Shown here piece by piece: positions 34,787-43,215 of a stretch of DNA of 64,000 nucleotides. The position numbers and the translations under genes were made by a program. The notes below the pieces were generated by a model. It was not told where the DNA came from. It saw only the letters and a list, made by a program, of their open reading frames with translations, and did not search any database. The DNA comes from Thiodubiliella sp900128405 (GTDB lineage: Bacteria > Pseudomonadota > Gammaproteobacteria > PS1 > Pseudothioglobaceae): contig OY821614.1 in NCBI GenBank assembly GCA_963682085.1, forward strand, positions 806,001 through 870,000, given 5' to 3'. The first letter of the stretch is position 1. The number at the start of each line of letters is the position of its first letter.

Positions 34787-34948
34787 GAGACCTTTGCATA
34801 AATATGGATGATTAGCAGAATTCAATTTTTGTCAAATTGGTATTTTTTTTAAACTCTGCCCTAGCAAGGCTAAGGCTGGGTTTAAAAAAATTACCAAGTT
34901 GGTAAAAAGTGGATTTTTGATGATTATTCGTATTTATGCAAAGGTCTC
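34787..34948. mobile_element. MITE-like element, 162 bp, with 5-bp target duplication
   Basis: The most intact copy. Terminal repeats GAGACCTTTGCATAAATA / TATTTATGCAAAGGTCTC are perfect complements over 18 bp, flanked by TCATA on both sides (34782-34786, 34949-34953). The core holds a second palindrome-like segment (TTTAAACTCTGCCCTAG ... GGCTGGGTTTAAA). It has no coding capacity. Confidence 0.9.
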
Positions 34949-35006
34949 TCATAATAAATTCAGTGGTAATTTTTCATCGCTATGGAATATAAAATTAAGA
35001 CGATTG

Positions 35007-35462
35007 TTATTTTTTCCAATCAGCAATAATCAACATAACCACGCCAATGCTGATAAAAATATCGGCAAAATTGAAAATTGGCCAATAAAAGTCTTGGTAA
35101 TGAAAATCAATAAAATCTACTACAAAACCATTCATAACTCTATCAATCATATTGCCAACAGCACCTGATAAGATAAGTGTCAAACCGATTAATTTGAACC
35201 GGTATATTGTAGATGTTTTTACCATCCAGACGCTAAGAATAATACTGGCAATCACTGATACAGCAGATAAGAAATACCGTTGCCAGCCACCTTGGTCTGC
35301 TAGGAAACTAAAGGCGGCACCATAATTGCGTGCAAACGAAAGTGAGAAGAAGGCGTTAATATCAACAGAGGTGCCGATAACTAAGTATTCATAAGCCAGT
35401 AGTTTAGTTAATTGATCAAGTGCAACCAATAGTATTACTAATAAAAAATATATTATTTTCAT
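35007..35462 (-). CDS. lspA: Lipoprotein signal peptidase (signal peptidase II)
   Basis: 151 residues, four membrane helices. The two catalytic aspartates are in GAVGNMIDR and FNFADIFI. It cleaves prolipoproteins before the lipid-modified cysteine; the chitinase and protease lipoproteins in this window need it. It overlaps the MFS gene by 4 bp. Confidence 0.95.
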   Translation of the reverse strand: MKIIYFLLVILLVALDQLTKLLAYEYLVIGTSVDINAFFSLSFARNYGAAFSFLADQGGWQRYFLSAVSVIASIILSVWMVKTSTIYRFKLIGLTLILSGAVGNMIDRVMNGFVVDFIDFHYQDFYWPIFNFADIFISIGVVMLIIADWKK

Positions 35463-36919
35463 GCTTTGCTCGGGTTAAATTTAATAATAACAACAATTGG
35501 AATAACAAATCCGGCGATAATCGCCACCCACAATAAATCGCCAAGTTGCGTGTAATCTTGTGCTGTGGTTACTACGCCATCGGTGATAACTTCACGACTG
35601 ACAACAAAAATTTTGTTTAGATATTTGGTTAATAAACCGCCTGCCGAGAGGGCAATGTTCATCAGCGATGCCATGAGGGCGAACCAAGTGCCTTTTTTGC
35701 CTTCAGGGGCGTGAATTGCCACCAAAGTTAGCATTAGCACTTGGGCGATATAATCAAAAGGCGATGCCAATGCTGTATCTATCAATGCCACTGTCCGTGC
35801 TTCAACGCCAAGCATGGTGTGGATGTCGTAATACATTGCTACAATTGGCAGGGACAACAAAGTGCCGATAATGGTGAGAAAAATTAGCACTTCAGCAATA
35901 TTGCGTTTTACAATAAACTTAGCACTAAACCACATTCCCGCTAGGGCAATACCACCACTAATTGCCGATAATTTAGCAAAAAACGACTCGTCAAATCCAA
36001 GCACATCAATCTGCCACCATTGTAAGGACGCACCGACTGATGGCATGGCACGATAGACAAAAATAATAATCATTGCCATTTTGATATGACGAATGGCATC
36101 TTCGCTCAAATCTGCAATTAAATTATTCAATAAATACAGCACAATGCTCAGGGAAAAAACAAACACAATCTCTTGTGAATACGGCACTTGTGCATAGCCC
36201 ATCGTTACCACAAATAGGGCAAGAATTAATCCGCCGAATAACACTTGTCGATTAACTTTAGACACTGGCACAGGATTAAGGCTGACCAGCGTTACCCCAA
36301 GGATTGACAAAAATGGCACAAACATTGCAATCATAAATACCACTTCACGATTGTCTTTAAACACACTTGCCAATTCACCTCCAACCCAGCCAGTAATGAA
36401 GATTGCAAATCCTAATGACAAACGAGCCAATATTTGAATGCTCGCCAATTCTCGGTGAATCTCTTCTTTAGACTGGCTTTTATCCACCACCTCGGTACTC
36501 ATCGTGTCTGCCACCACATCTTGCATGACAAAGCCCACTATGGCAATCACACTGGCAAAAATATACACACTTTTTTTAGAAAATTCTGCCACAATTGGAT
36601 AATCGCCAACCACCGCAATCATCATTAAAGAACTAAGGGTAATTAACAATGCACCTAGGTAAACATAAGATTTACGGTTAGAGCCAAAAATCAACACACT
36701 GTCAACCAATGAGCCAAAAATCATCTTCACTGTCCACGGCACAGTAAGCCATATGCCCAACTCTGCCAAATCTGTAGCACTCATTTCCAGCGTTTCCTTT
36801 ACCCAGAAGATCTCAGCAATGGCGGTAAAGACGCTACTTCCATAAGAAAAATACACTAACAACAGGGGAACATAGCGTAAACGCATCGCTTTAATGGGGG
36901 TTAATAAAATATCTAACAT
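35459..36919 (-). CDS. MFS-type transporter (BT1/AmpG-like)
   Basis: 486 residues with about 12-14 membrane helices. The N-terminus PLLLVYFSYGSSVFTAIAEIFW and the loop GSLVDSVLIFGSNRKSY place it near the folate-biopterin/BT1 or AmpG side of the major facilitator superfamily. Substrate unknown. It is translationally coupled to lspA by a 4-bp overlap, with both divergent from fabI. Confidence 0.72.
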   Translation of the reverse strand: MLDILLTPIKAMRLRYVPLLLVYFSYGSSVFTAIAEIFWVKETLEMSATDLAELGIWLTVPWTVKMIFGSLVDSVLIFGSNRKSYVYLGALLITLSSLMMIAVVGDYPIVAEFSKKSVYIFASVIAIVGFVMQDVVADTMSTEVVDKSQSKEEIHRELASIQILARLSLGFAIFITGWVGGELASVFKDNREVVFMIAMFVPFLSILGVTLVSLNPVPVSKVNRQVLFGGLILALFVVTMGYAQVPYSQEIVFVFSLSIVLYLLNNLIADLSEDAIRHIKMAMIIIFVYRAMPSVGASLQWWQIDVLGFDESFFAKLSAISGGIALAGMWFSAKFIVKRNIAEVLIFLTIIGTLLSLPIVAMYYDIHTMLGVEARTVALIDTALASPFDYIAQVLMLTLVAIHAPEGKKGTWFALMASLMNIALSAGGLLTKYLNKIFVVSREVITDGVVTTAQDYTQLGDLLWVAIIAGFVIPIVVIIKFNPSKA

Positions 36920-36924
36920 ATCAG

Positions 36925-36953
36925 TTCAATAAATAAAAAAATCCTATTATAAT
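36925..36953 (+). promoter_or_regulatory. Likely sigma-70 promoter of fabI
   Basis: TTCAAT (36925-36930) and TATAAT (36948-36953) are spaced 17 bp, with the -10 ending 28 bp before the fabI ATG. The -35 is weak and the -10 perfect. Confidence 0.45.
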
Positions 36954-36981
36954 TTGTTTATTTTAATATAGTGAGAATGTT

Positions 36982-37767
36982 ATGGGATTTTTAGACGGAA
37001 AAAAGGCATTGATTGTTGGCGTTGCATCAAATCGTTCAATTGCATGGGGTATTGCCGAAGCAATGGCAAAACAAGGTTGTGAAATTGCACTAACCTATCA
37101 AAATGAAAAATTAAAAAAGCGGGTGGATAAATGTGCTACGGTCTGTAATTCCAATATCGTTATTCCTTGTGATGTTGGCACTGATAGTAGTATTGAGGCT
37201 ACTTTTAACGAGCTTAAACAGCATTGGGATGATTTTGATATCTTGGTGCATTCAGTGGCATTCGCCCCCCGTGAGGCATTAGATGGCAACTACATTGAAG
37301 CCACTACTCGTGAAAACTTTGCCATTGCACATGACATTAGTTCTTATAGTTTTACTGCACTAGCAAAAGCTGCAAATTCAATGCTTAATGACAATGGTGC
37401 ATTACTGACTGTGAGTTATTTAGGCAGTATTCGTGCCATTCCGAATTACAATGTAATGGGCGTTGCCAAAGCATCACTTGAGGCTAATGTGCGTTATATG
37501 GCGGCGGCAATGGGTCCTGAAAGAGGTATTCGTGTCAACGCCGTCTCTGCTGGACCAATCAAAACCTTGGCTGCTTCTGGCATTAAAGACTTTGGTAGAT
37601 TATTGGAATATGCAGCTGATTCATCGGCACTCAAACGCAATGTGACCACCGAAGAAGTGGGCAATGCTGCCGCCTTTTTATGCTCAGATTTGGCTTCAGG
37701 GATTACAGGCGAAGTAACTTATATTGATTCAGGTTACAACTTCTACGACAAAGGGCCAAATTTGTAA
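36982..37767 (+). CDS. fabI: Enoyl-[acyl-carrier-protein] reductase (NADH)
   Basis: A 261-residue short-chain dehydrogenase of the FabI type. It begins GFLDGKKALIVGVASNRSIAWGIA (cofactor site, quoted as landmark parts GVASNRSIAWG), has SVAFAPREAL, and the active-site Y-x6-K in NYNVMGVAKASLE with the second tyrosine in SYLGS. It reduces trans-2-enoyl-ACP in fatty acid elongation. GAG lies before the start. It is close to ppiD, as in other gammaproteobacteria, but convergent with it here. Confidence 0.96.
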   Translation: MGFLDGKKALIVGVASNRSIAWGIAEAMAKQGCEIALTYQNEKLKKRVDKCATVCNSNIVIPCDVGTDSSIEATFNELKQHWDDFDILVHSVAFAPREALDGNYIEATTRENFAIAHDISSYSFTALAKAANSMLNDNGALLTVSYLGSIRAIPNYNVMGVAKASLEANVRYMAAAMGPERGIRVNAVSAGPIKTLAASGIKDFGRLLEYAADSSALKRNVTTEEVGNAAAFLCSDLASGITGEVTYIDSGYNFYDKGPNL

Positions 37768-37939
37768 ACTCAAACACAAGGTTGCAAACATAAAATAAAT
37801 AAATATCGAATAATATGGCGCTTACAATCGCTCAAGTATTTTTACGATTAACAAGGATTTGGTTTATTTTTGAAAATGGTGTTACTCACATTTAAGCACA
37901 ATCAAAGAATTTTGTATAGATAGAAAAAGTCTCTTCGAA

Positions 37940-39775
37940 TTACAATCTATTTTCAAAAATTTCTATATCGGCATTATTCTCTAATGTTCTTAAAATACCT
38001 CTAAATATTTCATTAGATTCAAAATTAAGCATTCTATTTGGAAGTGCTTTATCGGGTTTGCTTTCAGGAATTTTAACCTCTGATAATCTCAACAAAACCG
38101 CCTGTTGGTCTAAACTACTGGCACTATAAGTAGCACCATCCTTAGGTTTAGGCAAAGAAAATACACGGTTGACAATTTCAGCACTTGCTAACTTTGAATC
38201 CCTAGTAGCCCACTCAACCTTCTTCCAAGTCAATTTATTTTCATCCATCAATGCTTGTGCAGCTTTAACATCGCCTTTGGTAAATAAATTTGCAATTTTA
38301 TTCACCATTTCATTAACAAAATCATTCGCCAATGTAGTAGTCAAATGCTTTTTAATGTCAGACTTCACTTCGTCAAATTCCTGCTGCCTTTTTGCCACTT
38401 TTTTATTGAGTCTAAGTACTAAAAAACTGTCTTTAGAAATCTCAATCAACTTAGAGTTTTCACCTTTGTTCAGCACTGCATCACTATAAGCCGCTGCCAC
38501 AAATTTAGGATCCTGTTTCGTGGTATTTTGCACAAAAAATTCAGAAGTTTTGAGTTTTAAATTCATTTGCTCGGAGACTTCCTCTAAACTTACTTCATAC
38601 GCCAAACTGGCAAATTGTTCGGTTAAATTATGAATAGTTTTTTGTGCAATTTGCTCGGTATAAAGTTTAATTAATTCATCGCGTACTTCTTCAAGAGGCT
38701 TCACTGCTGCCACTTTAATCTTGTTTAATTTAATAATATGATAGCCAAAATCCGTTTTGACTGGTGCACTCACTTCTCCTTCTTTCATTGTAAACACCTC
38801 GGCTTCAAACTCTGGCACCATAACACCTATGGAAAAAAATCCCAAATCTCCACCTTTGTCTTTTGAGCCTAAGTCTTTTGAATGCTTAATGGCTAATTTA
38901 GCAAAATCTTCGCCTTGCTTGATCTGCTCGGTAATCTTATTGGCAAGTTCTTCAGATTCCACTAAAATATGCTGAGATTGACGCTCTTCCTCAGTGCTAA
39001 AGCGCTGTTCCTCTTCCTTGTAAAAATTCAACAAATCGGCTTCATTTGTAGTAATGCCTTGAGCCACTTTTTTAAGCGATAATTCAATAAAATCAACCTT
39101 AATTTTTTGTGGTTCAAAAAATGTCTCTTGCTTTGACTCGTAAAATTCTTTAATACTATCGGCCTTAACCTTTACCTGCTCAACATAATCTTGTGCATTA
39201 AGTTGAATATAACTAAACTTTCGCTGCTGGTCATTCAACGACTGCATACGATTAAGCATTAATGGGGTTAAAAACGCAGAACGCAGGAAGTTATATTTAA
39301 TTTGGTTTTGTGTTAGTTCTTTGGATTTAAGTTGTTCGTAGTCAATGGTTGAGTAATTATTAGTCCTTAGTAAACGCTTATATTTCTCTATCGAAAATTT
39401 GCCCTCCTCTTTAAATCCATCGTCTGACTGAATAACTGCCCGTAATTCTTGTTGAGTTGTCACATAACCCAACTCACTTGCCAATTGTGCCAGCATATGC
39501 GTGCTTATCATTGATTGAATGACTGCAGGTTTTAACTTAACGCCTAACTCAGGAGAATATCGCTCACCCAGCCTTTGTTGTAAACGCCTTTGAGCGGCCT
39601 CAAATTCTCTTAAAAACTCTTCTTTAGAAATGTCTTCACCGTTAACTGAGGCAACCACAATATTCGTCCCTGTAGAGTATTCGTTAACACCAAATAAAGC
39701 AAACGGAACAATAATTAAAGCAATAATCGTATAGGCAATCCAGCCTTTAATTTTATTTCTAATAGCACTTAACAT
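37940..39775 (-). CDS. ppiD: Periplasmic folding chaperone PpiD
   Basis: 611 residues (623 in E. coli). An N-terminal membrane anchor (about 12-33: IAYTIIALIIVPFALFG) is followed by a SurA-like N-domain with NGEDISKEEFLREFEAAQ. A parvulin domain spans about 265-352 (SQHILVESEELA ... GGDLGFFSIGVMVPEFE ... GYHIIKL), and a long C-domain follows. It assists proteins leaving the Sec translocon. It normally follows hupB; here about 23.9 kb separates it from the tRNA genes and hupB at the right edge. Confidence 0.92.
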   Translation of the reverse strand: MLSAIRNKIKGWIAYTIIALIIVPFALFGVNEYSTGTNIVVASVNGEDISKEEFLREFEAAQRRLQQRLGERYSPELGVKLKPAVIQSMISTHMLAQLASELGYVTTQQELRAVIQSDDGFKEEGKFSIEKYKRLLRTNNYSTIDYEQLKSKELTQNQIKYNFLRSAFLTPLMLNRMQSLNDQQRKFSYIQLNAQDYVEQVKVKADSIKEFYESKQETFFEPQKIKVDFIELSLKKVAQGITTNEADLLNFYKEEEQRFSTEEERQSQHILVESEELANKITEQIKQGEDFAKLAIKHSKDLGSKDKGGDLGFFSIGVMVPEFEAEVFTMKEGEVSAPVKTDFGYHIIKLNKIKVAAVKPLEEVRDELIKLYTEQIAQKTIHNLTEQFASLAYEVSLEEVSEQMNLKLKTSEFFVQNTTKQDPKFVAAAYSDAVLNKGENSKLIEISKDSFLVLRLNKKVAKRQQEFDEVKSDIKKHLTTTLANDFVNEMVNKIANLFTKGDVKAAQALMDENKLTWKKVEWATRDSKLASAEIVNRVFSLPKPKDGATYSASSLDQQAVLLRLSEVKIPESKPDKALPNRMLNFESNEIFRGILRTLENNADIEIFENRL

Positions 39776-39858
39776 AATTTATTTTAATAACTCAAAAAAA
39801 GGGTGAATTATAAACGAAAAAGGCTAAAAAGTTTAAGTGAACAGAAAAATAACATTTT

Positions 39859-40019
39859 TAGGCCTTTGTGTTAATATAAATAATCACTCAAAACCTGCCT
39901 TTCGTTTGTTTGGTATTTTTTTTAAACTCAGCCTTAACTCTGTTAGAGTAAGGTTTAAAAAAATGACAGTTTAACAAAAATTAAATTTTGCCAATCATCC
40001 AAATTGATGCAAAAGTCTC
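39859..40019. mobile_element. MITE-like element, decayed, fused to the gspK stop
   Basis: The left end TAGGCCTTTGTGTTAATATA and right end GATGCAAAAGTCTC keep the outline of the family, and the central TTTAAACTCAGCC ... GGTTTAAA core is clear. Flanks ATTTT (39854-39858) and ATTCT (40020-40024) differ at one base. The right terminal GA completes the TGA stop of gspK. Confidence 0.7.
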
Positions 40020-40899
40020 ATTCTAAAATTTGACGATAAGTACGCTCAACAATATTGATTGTTTTTCCTTGTCGATGGAACAAAGTTTGAGCTTGAAGAT
40101 GAGTGTCATTAATATCAATATCCGCTTTAAGTAAAAAATAATTACTATTGATACTAACCAATTCAGTAAATTTTTTCTTGGCTTCGACTGAATTAGCACC
40201 AGTGGGCAATTGGAGTATGGTTTGATTCGCATTAGCGAGTGATTCAAAGGGTCTGTCACCAATAATTTTATCGACTAAATCTGGGTATAAGGCAGCGATG
40301 ACCTCTTTACTGGCAGTATTGATATTTACCTTGGCTTTAATGTTCTCGTAAGCATAAAGATAGGGTTTAATTTTTAAATAATTTTCTAACGATATACCTT
40401 CAACCGATTTAAGTTGTGAAATGTGTTCAAATTTTGACAATAACGGACGGCTGGCATTCATATGATCAAGAATGGAGTCACTCATATAATCTTGATCTAA
40501 AGTCGTGTTAAGTATATTTAAAAAGTCTTTGTAACCTGTCTTTATATAAACTTGTCTGTCCTTTCTCTCAGTGTAAAACAACTGATTAATATTAAACTGT
40601 GCCTGTAAATCAAATATTTTTCCTTCAATGATGCCATTAGGCACTGGAATTGGAGGAATTATGCGAGCCCAATCTTCATCTAACTCATCAATTTTATCAT
40701 CATCTTGTTTTAAAATACTTGTTACCCAAGATTCCATACCATAAAGATAACTAATGGCCTTTTGGGCATCAATACTATGTGCAGTATTCTTTAAAGTTAA
40801 TGCTTGTTGTTGCCACATTAGGTTTACCACAAGGCTAATCATTGCTACTATAATTAGTATACTAACTAGCACAATACCCTTTTCATATGATTTTTGCAT
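40018..40899 (-). CDS. gspK: Type II secretion minor pseudopilin GspK
   Basis: 293 residues. A prepilin-type N-terminus (KGIVLVSILIIVAMISLVVNL) lacks the Glu at +5, which is the GspK hallmark since GspK sits at the pilus tip. The large globular domain with helix-hairpin-helix-like VNINTASKEVIAALYP follows. It starts immediately after the gspJ stop (TAAATG). The last base pair of its stop context comes from the adjoining MITE end. Confidence 0.9.
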   Translation of the reverse strand: MQKSYEKGIVLVSILIIVAMISLVVNLMWQQQALTLKNTAHSIDAQKAISYLYGMESWVTSILKQDDDKIDELDEDWARIIPPIPVPNGIIEGKIFDLQAQFNINQLFYTERKDRQVYIKTGYKDFLNILNTTLDQDYMSDSILDHMNASRPLLSKFEHISQLKSVEGISLENYLKIKPYLYAYENIKAKVNINTASKEVIAALYPDLVDKIIGDRPFESLANANQTILQLPTGANSVEAKKKFTELVSINSNYFLLKADIDINDTHLQAQTLFHRQGKTINIVERTYRQILE

Positions 40900-41394
40900 T
40901 TATATTGCCACCACTTTTTTAATCTCGCCCAAATGAGGATGGAGGAATTTAATTTCTATAGCTTTTAAATAATTCTTGTTGTTTTCAGGTTCCCAAGTAG
41001 TGTGCCATTTGTTTTTGTTATCTAATAACCGTATCTTAGAATTTTTAATTTTCTCCAAGAGAATTAAATTTACAGACTTACTTACATTGGTGGAATCTTG
41101 GCGGATAATACTGCCACTAAATTGATAATTAATAACAAGTAGCGTGTCATTTTGCACGCTTTTAAGTTGAAGTTCTTTTTTATTTAAGATTACCATTCCT
41201 TGAAAAACTTGAGAAAAATCCCGTTCAAAATAAAGCAATGTTCTTTGTAATTTTATTAAATTCTGGCTATGGCGTTTTTGCACAGACTGATGTTTCAGTG
41301 TGCTATTTAATGCACCATAAGATATAACCCCAATTACCGATAATATCGTAATTGCTATCAATAATTCTACCAAGGTAAAGCCGTATTGCTTCAT
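40900..41394 (-). CDS. gspJ: Type II secretion minor pseudopilin GspJ
   Basis: 164 residues. The leader MKQYG is followed by FTLVELLIAITILSVIGVISYGAL, a class III prepilin signal with Glu at +5. The C-domain is typical of GspJ (QRTLLYFERDFSQVF). It overlaps gspI by 4 bp and abuts gspK. It forms the I-J-K tip complex of the pseudopilus. Confidence 0.9.
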   Translation of the reverse strand: MKQYGFTLVELLIAITILSVIGVISYGALNSTLKHQSVQKRHSQNLIKLQRTLLYFERDFSQVFQGMVILNKKELQLKSVQNDTLLVINYQFSGSIIRQDSTNVSKSVNLILLEKIKNSKIRLLDNKNKWHTTWEPENNKNYLKAIEIKFLHPHLGEIKKVVAI

Positions 41395-41759
41395 CGCTCT
41401 AAATACAGCACTAAAGCGGCAATTGATTGTTTGGCATCACGCTTACTAATGCTCTCATAAAGAGATAAGTCTGTTTTAATAATGTTTTTATCTATGGTTT
41501 TTTTTGTATTTGTTTTCCAATACCAAACCCTTTCACCCATTTTATATTCACCAGATTGATACCCCATATTTGGCTTTAACCCAACCCGCTTTTCCACACT
41601 TAAATTGCTAATAACTAAATTTGCCAATGATTTATCCCGAAAATACCCAATACTATTACTATTCTGCTGATCGGCAGTAACTAAAGCACTAAGTGATACA
41701 GTAACAATCACCAATGCGATTAAAACCTCAACCAATGTAAAGCCGCTATTTCGTTTCAT
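41391..41759 (-). CDS. gspI: Type II secretion minor pseudopilin GspI
   Basis: I start it at the ATG at 41759, giving 122 residues and a normal leader MKRNSG before FTLVEVLIALVIVTVS; longer starts would put an unrelated 34 residues before the signal. It overlaps gspH by 14 bp and gspJ by 4 bp. GLKPNMGYQSGEYKMGERVWYW is the usual beta-rich part. Confidence 0.9.
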   Translation of the reverse strand: MKRNSGFTLVEVLIALVIVTVSLSALVTADQQNSNSIGYFRDKSLANLVISNLSVEKRVGLKPNMGYQSGEYKMGERVWYWKTNTKKTIDKNIIKTDLSLYESISKRDAKQSIAALVLYLER

Positions 41760-42261
41760 CTTCAATAGTCTTAAATGAGATAAGTTCATCGTCTTGAGAC
41801 AGTGAAATAGTGGCATCAGTGATAAACCCATTAGGCAATATTTCAATCGTTTCAGCATCAATATCTTTCCAATTGGAATTTGCCTTGCTAATACTTACCT
41901 TAATAGGCTTAAATATTAGCGGTTGGAACCTCGAACTGGGTTGCCAAAATGATTTTTCTAACGGTGCCTCCTCGTCATCTGTATTAACCTTGAACTGAAA
42001 ACTAAGTGTTTGCATCTTACCCTGACTCATCTGCAATCGCATAGGTTGATTATACAATTGCACATAAGTCTCCACTGATACAATGTGTTGCTGTATCTTC
42101 ATTTTTAAAGTCTTTATCGCAGAAGGTTTAGCAAGTTTAACACTTAAAGTAATAAAACTCGCCAAAATACCCACAATCACAACCACCACCAATAATTCAA
42201 TTAAAGTGAATCCTGTGTTGTTTTTTAGACTATTCCCAGCTGTTAATGTCTTTATTTTCAT
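41746..42261 (-). CDS. gspH: Type II secretion minor pseudopilin GspH
   Basis: 171 residues from the ATG at 42261, preceded by GGCGGAAGTG. The leader ends KNNTG before FTLIELLVVVVIVGILASFITL. The start lies 32 bp inside gspG in another frame, so the two are tightly coupled. The beta-rich domain is poorly conserved, as usual for GspH. Confidence 0.88.
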   Translation of the reverse strand: MKIKTLTAGNSLKNNTGFTLIELLVVVVIVGILASFITLSVKLAKPSAIKTLKMKIQQHIVSVETYVQLYNQPMRLQMSQGKMQTLSFQFKVNTDDEEAPLEKSFWQPSSRFQPLIFKPIKVSISKANSNWKDIDAETIEILPNGFITDATISLSQDDELISFKTIEDETK

Positions 42262-42640
42262 CACTTCCGCCAGCAACACCATCAGCACCATAACTATATA
42301 AATCAAAAGATTGAGCACCATGCGTTCCGGGGCTTAAATACAAGTAATCTCTGTTCCAAGGGTCTTTAGGCAGTTTGTCTAAATAATCACCAACCAATGC
42401 ACTTAAACCCTGATTGGTATCTGGATAAGCAAACTTGTCCAATTTATACAAACTAAGTGTAGAAGACAGGGTTTTAATATCATGATGTGCTTTCTGTACA
42501 CGCGCATAACTCACCTTACTGGTTAATTTAGGCACAATAATACTTGCCAAAATACCAATAATAGCAACCACTACCAAAATTTCAATCAAAGTAAAACCCT
42601 GTTGTTTGCCATTATTTCTCTTATTTTGTTTTGTTTTCAT
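42230..42640 (-). CDS. gspG: Type II secretion major pseudopilin GspG
   Basis: 136 residues with a strong AAGGAG site. The prepilin signal KQQG/FTLIEILVVVAIIGILASIIVP is followed by KLSxYKLDKFAYPDTNQGLSALV and DPWNRDYLYLSPG, with the calcium-binding C-terminal loop GADGVAGGSDENKDI. It is the structural subunit of the pseudopilus. It opens the G-H-I-J-K unit; its upstream region carries a TATAAT at 42675-42680 next to a MITE half. Confidence 0.95.
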   Translation of the reverse strand: MKTKQNKRNNGKQQGFTLIEILVVVAIIGILASIIVPKLTSKVSYARVQKAHHDIKTLSSTLSLYKLDKFAYPDTNQGLSALVGDYLDKLPKDPWNRDYLYLSPGTHGAQSFDLYSYGADGVAGGSDENKDINSWE

Positions 42641-42942
42641 TTGCTCCTTTTACAGTTAGTTAATATCAGGTCGTATTATAGATTAGACCTTTGCATAAAT
42701 ATAAATATTTATCAAGATAACCTTTAAACTAATGAAATTGATATTCCCTACACCCTTATTTACACAGCGTGAAAACAAGAACACTATAAATAGTGCCGAG
42801 GTATTTTCATTTTGCAATACCTCAAGCACCAGTTTGGCTTTAAATTCTGTTATGTATTTTGTTCGTTTCTTACTATAACTATTAGATAAAAACTTGATTA
42901 TTGGATAAAATCAGATAATTATTTAGCTAAAATTTATCCTAA
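42641..42942. other. Intergenic region upstream of gspG
   Basis: 302 bp. It holds a -10-like TATAAT (42675-42680, minus strand), a MITE left end at 42684-42722 and a half copy of the REP-like palindrome near 42765-42775 (ACACAGCGTG). No gene fits. The gspG promoter probably lies here, partly formed by the MITE fragment. Confidence 0.5.
42684..42722. mobile_element. MITE-like left-end fragment next to the gspG promoter
   Basis: TAGACCTTTGCATAAATATAAAT matches the family end, then sequence diverges. No right end is found. Confidence 0.55.
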
Positions 42943-43215
42943 ATGGACTTAATAAACTTAAATATCACCCCTGAGATGTTAAAAATCATTGCACAGCTTG
43001 ATGAATTTAATGGTGACTGGAAAGTAAAAAATAATCTTAATCCTGATTTTTTGACACTTTTGGTTTTTGAGGGGTTTGTGGATTTTTTTGCCTTATTTGA
43101 CTTATCTAAAAACTCAAAAAATATCACTGAATTAAAATCATCCGTGGTTATTTTCAATTCTGCAAGTCTAAAAAAGCACTTATTAAAAAGTAGGCTTAAG
43201 GAGAAATGGGGGTAA
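42943..43215 (+). pseudogene. Remnant resembling the N-terminus of a Fic-family protein
   Basis: 90 codons beginning MDLINLNITPEMLKIIAQLDEF, like the opening of many Fic/DOC proteins (ITPEILxLIAEIDEFKGxW). It then departs from that family and stops, with no HPFxxGNGR motif. It is the only plus-strand frame inside the gsp operon and overlaps the end of the retropepsin gene by 20 bp. I read it as a truncated Fic gene left by an insertion, but a short real protein cannot be excluded. Confidence 0.45.

Noticed and set aside
39776..39860. Strong promoter for ppiD
   Set aside because: A TATAAT (39807-39812) is present but no -35-like sequence lies at a suitable distance, so I did not list it.
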